Assembly (NCBI GenBank): GCA_934364795.1
Contig: CAKRMK010000036.1
Coordinates: 1-32,319 of the forward strand
Origin: an uncultured Blautia sp.
Lineage (GTDB): Bacteria; Bacillota; Clostridia; Lachnospirales; Lachnospiraceae
Direction: 5' to 3'
Length of the DNA stretch: 32,319 nucleotides
In this document: piece by piece, positions 8,462 to 15,924 of the stretch
How positions within the stretch are numbered: the first letter of the stretch is position 1
Layout of the letters: every line of letters starts with the position of its first letter
Made by a program: the position numbers and the translations under genes
Notes under the pieces: model-generated
What the model was told of the DNA's origin: nothing
What the model saw: only the letters and a program-made list of their open reading frames with translations
The model's database searches: none

Positions 8462-8509
8462 AATGAGCACGTACAAATAAATATCAACTTATCTGATTAT
8501 TCTGCGCGT

Positions 8510-8639
8510 TCTTCTCTCATCCAGACTATACTGTCGGTTTTGGAATTTCACCAAATCAGCCGCCAAAGCGGGTCGCGGACTATACCGCCGGTAGGGAATC
8601 TCGGTTTCTTACAATTCCGATCACCACAACCCCGAAGAA
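8510..8639 (-). ncRNA. FMN riboswitch (RFN element)
   Basis: Read on the minus strand the segment contains the conserved blocks of the RFN aptamer in order: TTCGGGG at the 5' side, ATTCCCTACCGGCGGTATAG, CCGCGA, GGTGAAATTCC, CCGACAGTATAGTC and TGGATGAGAGAAGA at the 3' side. The 5' and 3' ends pair to close the multi-helix junction. It precedes an intrinsic terminator and ribU, so it should reduce ribU-nudix expression when FMN is plentiful. Confidence 0.96.
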
Positions 8640-8656
8640 ATTTTCTTTTCGAAAGG

Positions 8657-8685
8657 ATTATACAACATATGTAAATTCATTTCAA
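8657..8685 (-). promoter_or_regulatory. Promoter for the FMN riboswitch-ribU-nudix transcript
   Basis: On the minus strand TTGAAA (complement of 8680-8685) and TATAAT (complement of 8657-8662) are separated by exactly 17 bases. Transcription would begin near 8650, just upstream of the aptamer. Confidence 0.75.
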
Positions 8686-8713
8686 TAGTTAAAAAAATAT
8701 TTCGCAAATTTTT

Positions 8714-8833
8714 GACACTGATATCAAAATGTTTGAACTATTCTCTGGTCCAGTTTTTTCCAGTGTTCTGGGGGCGTTCCTTGGAGGAGCCCTTATTGAC
8801 CAGGCAGGTGTGAACGCTATGTTGATTTTCGGT
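8714..8833 (+). pseudogene. Possible remnant of an MFS-type transporter
   Basis: In the plus-strand frame through 8729 about 35 residues read MFELFSGPVFSSVLGAFLGG then ALIDQAGVNAMLIFG. This resembles a late transmembrane pair of major facilitator proteins (GxxFSSxLGAFxGGxLID-GV-AML). The resemblance stops abruptly after LIFG and no start or ribosome binding site fits, so if genuine it is a decayed fragment caught between the riboswitch promoter and the 3' end of mscS. The short length makes chance resemblance possible. Confidence 0.35.
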
Positions 8834-8857
8834 AGAAGGCAGCATAGTTCACACTGC
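8804..8857. repeat. Imperfect inverted repeat downstream of mscS
   Basis: GCAG-g-TGTGAA-cg-CTATG (8804-8821) pairs with CATAG-TTCACA-CTGC (8843-8857). This gives 15 paired bases with two small bulges and a 21-base loop. No T tract follows on either strand, so it is not a typical intrinsic terminator. It overlaps the possible transporter remnant. Confidence 0.5.
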
Positions 8858-8874
8858 TTTCCAACCGGTATTTT

Positions 8875-9822
8875 TTATTTCTTTGATTCTTTCTTAACAG
8901 GAGCAACGCTCACAGTTTCTTCTTTTCTGTCAATCACATGCACATCCATCTGTGGATATGGAATTCCAATTCCATTTGCGTCAAAAGCCTCTTTTATTTT
9001 TTCATTCAGACGCCATTTAATGTTCCAGTATTTTTCTGTAGGAACCCATACTCTAAGGCCCATGATTACAGCACTGTCAGCAAGCTCATCCACAAACACG
9101 ATCATATCCTTATCTGACTTGGTTCCTGGATCCTCTTTCAAAAGATTATTCAGGATCTTTTTGGCTTTTTTAATATCTGCGTCATAGGAAATTCCCACTT
9201 TGATTTCCAGCTTCCGCAAGTTACGGGCAGTCACGTTGATGATCGTGCTGTTTGACAGTTTACCATTTGGAATGATCACATGTTTATTATCAATGGTAAT
9301 CAGTGTGGTATAAAACATCTCAATTTTGTAAACGGTACCCTCAAGACCATTTCCAGATTCATCTTCCATAATGTAATCACCAACCTGAAAAGGCTTAAAT
9401 AACAGCAACATCACACCGCCTGCAAGATTTTCCAGACCGCCCTGTAATGCAAGACCAATGGTTACACCGGCAGTTCCAAGAAGTGCCGCAACGGATGACT
9501 CCTTCACTCCAAAATAAGTCGCAATATTAAAAATCAGGATCATGTACAGAAGAAATCTTCCAAAAGAGCAGATAAACTGGGCAACCCCTTTATCAACTCC
9601 GGTCTTTTCCATAGAATGCCGGGCCACTTTCAGGAATAGCTTAATCAGTTTTGACCCTGCATAAAAAGCCACAACGGAGAGGACAACCTTCATTCCAAAG
9701 CTTACCAGATCAGGAATATGTCCATTAAAATAGGCTTTTATCTGATCCATATTTGAGCTTACTTTACTTACAGTTTCCTGGACAGTCTCCTGAACTGCGT
9801 TTTCAATTACCTGTTCTTCCAA
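8875..9822 (-). CDS. mscS: Small-conductance mechanosensitive channel (MscS family)
   Basis: About 315 residues with three membrane segments (SFGMKVVLSVVAFYAG, FLLYMILIFNIATYFG, and the pore helix). The pore-lining MscS signature AALLGTAGVTIGLALQGGLE leads into NLAGGVMLLLFKPFQVGDYI. A cytoplasmic beta/alpha-beta vestibule follows, ending near YPQMDVHVI. It would release solutes during hypo-osmotic shock. The open frame extends to a GTG at 9843, but AAGGAG lies seven bases before a TTG at 9822 (EEQVIENAV follows), which I prefer; both are possible. The N-terminal 30 residues are amphipathic (EQVIENAVQETVQETVSKV). Copy 1 of the 164-bp repeat begins 35 bases upstream of this start. Confidence 0.9.
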   Translation of the reverse strand: MEEQVIENAVQETVQETVSKVSSNMDQIKAYFNGHIPDLVSFGMKVVLSVVAFYAGSKLIKLFLKVARHSMEKTGVDKGVAQFICSFGRFLLYMILIFNIATYFGVKESSVAALLGTAGVTIGLALQGGLENLAGGVMLLLFKPFQVGDYIMEDESGNGLEGTVYKIEMFYTTLITIDNKHVIIPNGKLSNSTIINVTARNLRKLEIKVGISYDADIKKAKKILNNLLKEDPGTKSDKDMIVFVDELADSAVIMGLRVWVPTEKYWNIKWRLNEKIKEAFDANGIGIPYPQMDVHVIDRKEETVSVAPVKKESKK

Positions 9823-9856
9823 ATTCTCATCTCCTTGTGTCACCTGAAAAAATCTC

Positions 9857-10020
9857 TAGGGAGTGCCCCCAAAAGGCTTTCTGCAAGATGTGCGTCACAA
9901 TTTGTGGGAGATTTTGCCCGGATGAGGGCGCCGTAGCGGGCTACGGCAACTGAATTCGGGTAAAATATACCGCAAAGTGGGGCGTGCAGATTGTGGGAAT
10001 GATTTTGGGGGCACGCTCTA
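9857..10020 (+). repeat. 164-bp interspersed structured repeat, copy 1
   Basis: Bounded by imperfect 18-base inverted repeats, TAGGGAGTGCCCCCAAAA and TTTTGGGGGCACGCTCTA. Inside, ATTTTGCCCGGAT (9911-9923) pairs with ATTCGGGTAAAAT (9954-9966), and GCCGTAG-CGGG-CTACGGC (9930-9947) forms the apex. Related copies lie at 14494-14657, 21025-21110 and 31142-31306, all in the same orientation. The minus-strand reading frame through it is a by-product of the repeat, not a gene. The TA at each end suggests a MITE-like origin with TA target sites. It lies between mscS and the DUF1294 gene. Confidence 0.88.
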
Positions 10021-10079
10021 GCACTCGCCTCATACAGTTTTCCACCGCATTTTCTTTCTTCACAAAAGTTATCCACTGT

Positions 10080-10343
10080 CTATTGCAGCATTCTCCACAA
10101 GATCAGCTGTACCGCCAGAATCACCGGCACACCAATGCGAAATTTCCATTTCTTTGTTTTATGATGAAAAAACTGCATTCCAAAAAGTGCTCCCAGAGAG
10201 CCGCCTAAAGCTGCAGCTGCCAGAAGCTGGACCTCGGGAATTCTCCATTTGTTATGAATAGCCTTTTGCTTATCAATTCCATACATCACAAATGCAATTA
10301 TGTTTATTATAACCAAATATATTATTAGTGCATTCTGTACCAT
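10080..10343 (-). CDS. DUF1294 family small membrane protein
   Basis: An 87-residue protein with the DUF1294 pattern: a first helix (IIYLVIINIIAFVMYGIDK), the charged motif DKQKAIHNKWRIPE, then LLAAAALGGSLGALFGMQFFHHKTKKWKF and a last helix (VPVILAVQLILW). The function of the family is unknown. The ATG at 10343 has no clear ribosome binding site (the preceding bases are A-rich), so the start is uncertain. It follows tex in the same direction, with a 28-base hairpin between them. Confidence 0.85.
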   Translation of the reverse strand: MVQNALIIYLVIINIIAFVMYGIDKQKAIHNKWRIPEVQLLAAAALGGSLGALFGMQFFHHKTKKWKFRIGVPVILAVQLILWRMLQ

Positions 10344-10377
10344 TTATGTTTTCAACCCTTTATGCGCTTTCACAATA

Positions 10378-10405
10378 TCAGGGACAAAATATCATTTGCC
10401 CCTGA
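10378..10405. repeat. 28-nt hairpin repeat, copy 1 (between tex and DUF1294)
   Basis: TCAGGGACAAA-ATATCA-TTTGCCCCTGA forms an 11-bp stem with one wobble pair and a 6-base loop. A 28-base hairpin with the same arms lies at 18982-19009. It begins 22 bases after the tex stop codon but lacks a T tract, so it could be a weak terminator, an RNA-stability element or a small repeat. Confidence 0.6.
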
Positions 10406-10427
10406 CAGCCTCATATCCATGATTGCT

Positions 10428-12587
10428 TTACTGATTCAATCCCTTCATGGACAAACTGATTCTGTTCTTTTTCTCATCCACGCCAAGTACACGGACTTCC
10501 ACAATATCTCCAACGCTTACAGCTTCCAGCGGATGCTTGATAAATTTTTCACTCATCTGGGAAATATGCACAAGTCCATCCTGGTGAACACCGATATCCA
10601 CAAAGGCTCCGAAATCGATTACGTTACGGACAGTTCCTTTCAAAACCATGCCCTCTTTCAGATCCTTGATATCCAGCACATCTGTGCGAAGGATAGGCTT
10701 TGGCATTTCGTCACGGGGATCACGGGCCGGTTTTTCCAGCTCTTTTACAATATCGCGAAGAGTGATCTCACCAATCTCCAGTTCAGCTGCCATTTTTTTA
10801 TAATCCTTAATCTGTCTGGAAAGTCCGGCAAGCTTACCGCCTGCAATATCCTCTGCCGCATAGCCCAGCTTCTCAAGAAGGCGGGATGCTGCTTCATAGC
10901 TTTCCGGATGCACACTGGTTGCATCCAGCGGGTTAGAGCCACCTGTAATACGCATGAAACCAGCACACTGCTCAAAGGCCTTCGGTCCAAGTTTGGCAAC
11001 CTTCAGAAGCTCTTTTCTGCTTGTGAAACGTCCGTTTTCCTCTCGGTAAGTTACAATATTTTTTGCAATTGCCTTGGAAACACCTGAAATATACTCAAGC
11101 AGGGAGGCAGATGCTGTATTCAGATCTACACCAACTTTATTTACAGAATCTTCAACCACACCAGTCAGCGCTTCCCCAAGTTTTTTCTGGTTCATATCAT
11201 GCTGATACTGTCCAACACCAATGGATTTCGGATCAATCTTAACCAGCTCTGCAAGTGGATCCTGTACACGCCTTGCAATAGAAGTTGCACTTCTTTGCCC
11301 TACGTCAAAATTGGGGAATTCTTCTGTAGCCAGCTTACTTGCAGAATAAACAGAGGCACCGGCCTCATTTGTGATCACGTACTGTACTTTTGCTTCTGGA
11401 ATTTCCTTAAGCATGTCTACAATTACCTGCTCGGATTCTCTGGATGCAGTTCCATTTCCAACTGAAATAAGGGAAATGCCGTACTTTTTGATCATACCTT
11501 CTACAGTATCCTTTGCAGCACGGATCTTTTTCTCATTGGTCGGTGCAGTAGGATAAACAACGGTTGTATCCAGAACCTTACCAGTAGGATCTACAACTGC
11601 CAGCTTACAGCCTGTACGGAAAGCCGGATCCCAGCCAAGAACAGTCTGTCCTGCAATTGGAGGCTGCATAAGAAGCTGCTCCAAGTTCTTTCCAAATACT
11701 TTGATTGCACCATCTTCCGCCTTTTCTGTAAGGTCACTTCTGATCTCACGCTCAATTGCCGGAGCGATAAGACGTTTGTAGCTGTCCTCTGCAACTTCTT
11801 TCAGAATCGGCGTTGTATTTGGGTTGTCACGGGTAATTACCTGTTTTTCCAGATAACGGAGAATCTCTTCCTCCGGTGCTGCCACTTTAATCGTAAGGAA
11901 TTTCTCCTTCTCCCCACGGTTCAAGGCCAGAACACGATGACCTGCCAGTTTCTTTACTGGCTCTTCAAATTCATAGTACATTTCATAAACAGACTGTGCC
12001 TCTGGATCTTTTGCAACAGAGCTGATAGTTCCTTTTTTCGCAGTCAGGTCACGGATATGGATTCTGTAATCTGCCTCATCAGAAATATGTTCTGCAATAA
12101 TATCTTTTGCACCGGCAATGGCATCTGTGACAGATGCAACTTCTTTTTCTTCAGAAACAAACGCTTCTGCCTCTTCCTCAACAGATTTATTCGTCATCTG
12201 AAGCATAATGATATTTGCCAGCGGTTCAAGCCCCTTTTCCTTGGCAATGGTGGCGCGGGTACGTCTCTTTGGACGATATGGACGGTAAAGATCTTCAACT
12301 ACAACCAAAGTCTGGGCAGCCAGAATCTGCTCTTTCAGCTCTGGTGTCAGCTTGCCCTGATCCTCAATACTGGAAAGCACCTGTTTTTTCTTATCCTCCA
12401 GATTACGAAGATAAGTCAGTCTCTCATTCAGATTACGAAGCTGTTCATCATTTAAAGTTCCAGTTGCTTCTTTTCTGTATCGTGAAATAAAGGGAATGGT
12501 ATTTCCCTCGTCAATCAATTTAACAGCAGCCTCTACCTGCCATTTCTCCACCCCAAGTTCCTGGGTGATCACCTGTAAAATATCCAT
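10428..12587 (-). CDS. tex: Tex family RNA-binding transcription accessory protein
   Basis: A 719-residue protein of normal Tex length. It has the N-terminal helical region (VEAAVKLIDEGNTIPFISRYRKEATG, a family hallmark), the YqgF/RNase H-like core (VLGWDPAFRTGCKLAVVD), helix-hairpin-helix repeats (VDLNTASASLLEYISGVSKAIA) and a C-terminal S1 RNA-binding domain at about residues 645-715 (GTVRNVIDFGAFVDIGVHQDGLVHIS). Tex proteins associate with RNA polymerase and nucleic acids and influence transcription and stress or virulence gene expression in several bacteria. The ATG at 12587 has GAGGAG seven bases upstream. It is preceded by the DUF975 gene with a 60-base gap. Confidence 0.96.
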   Translation of the reverse strand: MDILQVITQELGVEKWQVEAAVKLIDEGNTIPFISRYRKEATGTLNDEQLRNLNERLTYLRNLEDKKKQVLSSIEDQGKLTPELKEQILAAQTLVVVEDLYRPYRPKRRTRATIAKEKGLEPLANIIMLQMTNKSVEEEAEAFVSEEKEVASVTDAIAGAKDIIAEHISDEADYRIHIRDLTAKKGTISSVAKDPEAQSVYEMYYEFEEPVKKLAGHRVLALNRGEKEKFLTIKVAAPEEEILRYLEKQVITRDNPNTTPILKEVAEDSYKRLIAPAIEREIRSDLTEKAEDGAIKVFGKNLEQLLMQPPIAGQTVLGWDPAFRTGCKLAVVDPTGKVLDTTVVYPTAPTNEKKIRAAKDTVEGMIKKYGISLISVGNGTASRESEQVIVDMLKEIPEAKVQYVITNEAGASVYSASKLATEEFPNFDVGQRSATSIARRVQDPLAELVKIDPKSIGVGQYQHDMNQKKLGEALTGVVEDSVNKVGVDLNTASASLLEYISGVSKAIAKNIVTYREENGRFTSRKELLKVAKLGPKAFEQCAGFMRITGGSNPLDATSVHPESYEAASRLLEKLGYAAEDIAGGKLAGLSRQIKDYKKMAAELEIGEITLRDIVKELEKPARDPRDEMPKPILRTDVLDIKDLKEGMVLKGTVRNVIDFGAFVDIGVHQDGLVHISQMSEKFIKHPLEAVSVGDIVEVRVLGVDEKKNRISLSMKGLNQ

Positions 12588-12647
12588 AATTTAATCTCCT
12601 CTTGTTACTTACTGAAAATTTGTGAAAATTACAAAATCACAAACTTT

Positions 12648-13418
12648 TTATGCTTCAAAACCATTGTCAGGCAGCCTGTAATCTAACTCCCCTCTGAGAT
12701 CCCGGTAAAATGTGGTCATAGACATTTCCATATAAGGCATGATCCAGAAAAGGGCAATATAGAAAGTAAACACAGATAAAAACAGCAGCGGAATAAAGCT
12801 GATATTCAGCCAGATATATCTTAATATATTCCCTTTCATAAGTCCGGCACTTTCCCTCAAAGCCTGAATTCCTCCCAGCTCCAGATCGTCTGCCATGAGA
12901 AAATAAGTCATGGCAAACGGAATGGAAATCAGGAAATTCAAAACAGTGCAGATTGCCAGGACACCCAATATGGTTCCAAGGGTCTGAATCTGTACTTCCA
13001 GTGACACTTCCTCGGAAAGTATCAGGGAAGATTTTGTATAACTTACATAATAAAATGGGATTGATGTAATCACCTGGATTACCGCCAGAACAAAACCGGC
13101 AATAATTACTCTGTCAGGCTGGTTTTTGAAAAAATACCCCAGATCCGCCAGCTTAAATTCTTTTCCCCGGGAAATGTTCAGAAGCATATAGCCAAGCCCG
13201 GCTGAAATAATTCCCACGATCAAAGACACCACAAGCAAAAAAATCTCGCTTAAAATAAGATCCAGCGGGGAATTCCCTGCAAACAGTTTAGACGAAAGAT
13301 TGCTGCCAATCAGATTTGCTCCGTAAACTGCCAGAAGCCCCAGTATGACAATTCCATAATGTCCCTGCAATGCCACCTTTGCCTGCTGTTTTATCTCCTT
13401 CGTGCTTCTTTTTTTCAT
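12648..13418 (-). CDS. DUF975 family integral membrane protein
   Basis: A 256-residue membrane protein starting MKKRSTKEIKQQAKVALQGHYG, the characteristic opening of DUF975 proteins. About six hydrophobic segments follow (for example YGIVILGLLAVYGANLIG, EIFLLVVSLIVGIISAGLGYMLL, TILGVLAICTVLNFLISIPF and YIWLNISFIPLLFLSVFTFY). Family proteins have no established biochemical function. The start at 13418 has AAGGAG eleven bases upstream, a long spacing, but no better candidate exists. It is encoded between DegV and tex on the same strand, separated from DegV by 168 bases that contain two hairpins. Confidence 0.88.
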   Translation of the reverse strand: MKKRSTKEIKQQAKVALQGHYGIVILGLLAVYGANLIGSNLSSKLFAGNSPLDLILSEIFLLVVSLIVGIISAGLGYMLLNISRGKEFKLADLGYFFKNQPDRVIIAGFVLAVIQVITSIPFYYVSYTKSSLILSEEVSLEVQIQTLGTILGVLAICTVLNFLISIPFAMTYFLMADDLELGGIQALRESAGLMKGNILRYIWLNISFIPLLFLSVFTFYIALFWIMPYMEMSMTTFYRDLRGELDYRLPDNGFEA

Positions 13419-13450
13419 AAACAGTCATTCTCCTTTGCAGTGAAACAGCA

Positions 13451-13478
13451 GGCCGGGACTTCTTTTTCCATCCCGGCC
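13451..13478. terminator. Hairpin between degV-type gene and DUF975 gene
   Basis: GGCCGGGA (13451-13458) and TCCCGGCC (13471-13478) form an 8-bp GC-rich stem around a 12-base loop. The minus-strand side has no T tract, so termination after the DegV gene would be weak. A second small stem, ACAGATC/GATCTGT with a 6-base loop, lies at 13527-13546. Nothing else is visible between the two genes. Confidence 0.45.
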
Positions 13479-13586
13479 CAGACTTTTCATTTCTGCATTC
13501 TTACAAAAGATTCTGCATCTACAGCCACAGATCAGAAGCGATCTGTCCATAGTGCAGCCATCATCCATCATTCATACTCCAAAATT

Positions 13587-14474
13587 CTACGCAGTCCTCT
13601 TGCTGCCCCAGAAAAACAGTGCAACTGTACCAGGACCTGTATGGCTTCCAATAGTAGTTCCGATGTCATTGATCTCCACTTTTCCATTGAGCTTTGGAAA
13701 ACGTTCTTCCACAAGCCTTGCCACTTCTTTTGCATCATCCAGGCAGGCAGACTGGGAAATATAACATTTCCCAGAATAGTCAAGACCATCCTCTGCATAT
13801 TCTTCCATCTTGTCTACAATGGCACGAATTACTTTTTTCTTGGTACGGATCTTAAATCTTGGAATTAATTTTCCCTGATCATCCATATTAAGAAGAGGAC
13901 AAATGCTCAGCATAGTTCCAAAGAAACCGCTGGCTTTGGAAATTCGTCCACCACGGATATAAAAAGTAAGATCTGTAGAAAAAAACCAGTGGTGCAGATT
14001 CAGCTTATGTTCTTCTGCCCAGGTATAAACTTCTTCCAGTGATTTTCCCTCATCACGAAGATCAGCAAGGCCATCCATAAAAAGTCCATAACCAGAAGAA
14101 GCGCCCAGAGAATCCACTACAAGGATCTTTCTCTGTGGATATTTTTCCTCCAGATTAGTCTTGGCAATCATAGCTGAATTCACAACACCTGATATACCTG
14201 AAGACAGACATACATGAAGCACATCCTTGCCATCCTTCAGGAAGCCCTCAAAATATTCTTCAAATTCATCCGCATTTACCTGGGATGTTTTGGTACTTGC
14301 TCCATCCTGCATAGCCTTGTAAAATTTATCAAAAGGCATGGACTGTCCCAGATCATCTGCATATTCCTTACCGTCCAGTTCATAATGAAAGCAGATGTAG
14401 GAAATATTTCTTTTCTCAAAATGTTCTTTTGTAAGGTCTGCTGTGGAACAGCAACTGATAACATAATCGCTCAT
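13587..14474 (-). CDS. DegV family fatty-acid-binding protein
   Basis: About 295 residues with the DegV pattern: the opening DYVISCCSTADLTKEHFEKR, a Thr/Ser-containing lipid-binding segment (GASTKTSQVNADEFEEYFEG) and the central VLHVCLSSGISGVVNSA. The family motif LVVDSLGASSGYGLFM and the region FYIRGGRISKASGFFGTMLS follow. DegV-like (FakB-like) proteins bind a single fatty acid and can present it to the kinase FakA for phosphorylation; no fakA is in this window. The frame opens at 14489 but AGGAGG lies six bases before the ATG at 14474 (MSDYVIS), which I use. Copy 2 of the 164-bp repeat begins 19 bases upstream of the start. Confidence 0.93.
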   Translation of the reverse strand: MSDYVISCCSTADLTKEHFEKRNISYICFHYELDGKEYADDLGQSMPFDKFYKAMQDGASTKTSQVNADEFEEYFEGFLKDGKDVLHVCLSSGISGVVNSAMIAKTNLEEKYPQRKILVVDSLGASSGYGLFMDGLADLRDEGKSLEEVYTWAEEHKLNLHHWFFSTDLTFYIRGGRISKASGFFGTMLSICPLLNMDDQGKLIPRFKIRTKKKVIRAIVDKMEEYAEDGLDYSGKCYISQSACLDDAKEVARLVEERFPKLNGKVEINDIGTTIGSHTGPGTVALFFWGSKRTA

Positions 14475-14493
14475 ATTTCCTCCTGTCATTTCC

Positions 14494-14657
14494 TAGAGCG
14501 TGTCTGAAAAAGGCTTTCTGCAAGATGTGCGTCACAATTTGTGGGATATTTTGCCCGGATGAGGGCGCCGTAGCGGGCTACGGCAACTGAATTCGGGTGA
14601 AATATCCCGCAAAGTGGGGCGTGCAGATTGCCGGAATGATTTTTCAGACACGCTCTA
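14494..14657 (+). repeat. 164-bp interspersed structured repeat, copy 2
   Basis: Perfect 18-bp terminal inverted repeats (TAGAGCGTGTCTGAAAAA and TTTTTCAGACACGCTCTA) flank the same body as copy 1, with identical total length. The inner half of the terminal repeat differs completely from copy 1 (TCTGAAAAA versus CCCCCAAAA), but both arms differ in step. The inner arms are also longer here (GGGATATTT against AAATATCCC). It lies between the DegV start and the 3' end of the aspartate kinase gene and would be transcribed in antisense by that operon. Confidence 0.9.
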
Positions 14658-14672
14658 GAGCCTGCCCCAAAA

Positions 14673-15881
14673 TCAGTCTGCAAGCCCAAATGCGTCATGC
14701 ACTGCATTCATTGCACGAATACCATCCTTCTCATTGATCAGAACAGTAATACGGATCTCTGATGTGGAGATCATATTGATGTTTACACCTTCATTATAAA
14801 GGCTCTCAAACATCTTGGCAGCCACACCAGGATTGCTTAACATACCTGATCCCACAATAGACAGCTTGGCAATATTACGCTCTGAATGAAGCTCCTTAAA
14901 GCCAAGACGTTCCTGATTCTCCTCCAGAGTTGCAACAGCATCCTCCAGATCATCCTTATTTACAGTAAATGAGATGTCTTTTGTTCCTGCACGGCCAATA
15001 GACTGCAGAATAACATCGACATTAATATTCTTCTTTGCAAGGGTATCAAATACCTTAAACGCAACACCTGGAACATCTCTAAGTCCCAGCACTGCGATTC
15101 TGACTGCATCTGTATCCAGCGCAACTCCGCTGATCAGCATTCTTTCCACGCTAACTACCTCCTTAACCACCGTTCCTTCACTGTTATTCAGGCTGGAGCG
15201 AACCACAAGGGGCACTCCGTATTTCTTCGCCATTTCCACAGAACGGTTGTGAAGCACGCCCGCTCCTGATGTTGCCAGATCAAGCATTTCATCATATGTG
15301 ATCTCTTTTAACTTTCTGGCATTTGGAACCTTACGGGGATCTGCTGTGTATACACCATCTACATCCGTATAAATTTCACATGCATCTGCATGAAGTGCTG
15401 CTGCCAGTGCTACAGCTGTGGTATCGGAACCACCTCGTCCAAGTGTGGTATAATCATCATACTTATCCACGCCCTGGAAACCGGTAACAATTACAATTCT
15501 GCGTGCATCCAGCTCACGGCGGATTCGCTCTGTATCAATTCTTTTCAGTCTTGCATTCTGATGGCTGCTTGTAGTATGCATAGTCACCTGAAATGCATTC
15601 AGTGACACTGCCGGGATTCCCAGCTTGTGCATAACCATAGCCATCAGTGATACGGACATCTGCTCTCCAATGGTAAGCAGCATATCCATCTCACGTTTGG
15701 GTGGTCTGTCATCCATATCATGAGCCATACTGATCAGCTCATCCGTATATTTTCCCATGGCAGACAAAACCACCACTACATCATTTCCTTTTTTATACTC
15801 TTCGATACAACGATTTGCAACATTGAACATGCGCTCTTTGTCACCAACTGAAGTACCTCCGAATTTCTTAACTATCAGCAT
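14673..15881 (-). CDS. lysC: Aspartate kinase
   Basis: About 402 residues. The kinase domain has the signature IVKKFGGTSVGDKERM at the N-terminus, FQGVDKYDDYTTLGRGGSDT and the ATP-site segment EIYTDVDGVYTADPRKVPNA. Two C-terminal ACT domains follow (around RIAVLGLRDVPGVAFKVFD and AKLSIVGSGMLSNPGVAAK), where Lys or Thr would act as feedback inhibitor. It phosphorylates aspartate, the first step to lysine/diaminopimelate, threonine and methionine. The frame opens at 15896, but AAAGGACAG precedes the ATG at 15881 (MLIVKKF). It follows homoserine dehydrogenase by about 43 bases, so it is probably the last gene of the ACT-hom-lysC group. Confidence 0.96.
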   Translation of the reverse strand: MLIVKKFGGTSVGDKERMFNVANRCIEEYKKGNDVVVVLSAMGKYTDELISMAHDMDDRPPKREMDMLLTIGEQMSVSLMAMVMHKLGIPAVSLNAFQVTMHTTSSHQNARLKRIDTERIRRELDARRIVIVTGFQGVDKYDDYTTLGRGGSDTTAVALAAALHADACEIYTDVDGVYTADPRKVPNARKLKEITYDEMLDLATSGAGVLHNRSVEMAKKYGVPLVVRSSLNNSEGTVVKEVVSVERMLISGVALDTDAVRIAVLGLRDVPGVAFKVFDTLAKKNINVDVILQSIGRAGTKDISFTVNKDDLEDAVATLEENQERLGFKELHSERNIAKLSIVGSGMLSNPGVAAKMFESLYNEGVNINMISTSEIRITVLINEKDGIRAMNAVHDAFGLAD

Positions 15882-15924
15882 ATTCTGTCCTTTCACGCTG
15901 TCAGTTTCATTTTAATCTATATTT

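Noticed and set aside
9840..10076. Minus-strand open frame with a conserved-looking peptide (NLHAPLCGIFYPNSVAVARY and following), also seen at 14486-14707.
   Set aside because: It is the translation of the interspersed repeat, differs at both ends between copies, has no ribosome binding site and tracks the DNA palindrome. It is a by-product, not a gene.
10060..10079. DnaA-box-like TTATCCACT near 10069, with TTTTCCAC nearby.
   Set aside because: There is a single weak match, with no cluster, no dnaA/dnaN genes and no AT-rich unwinding region.
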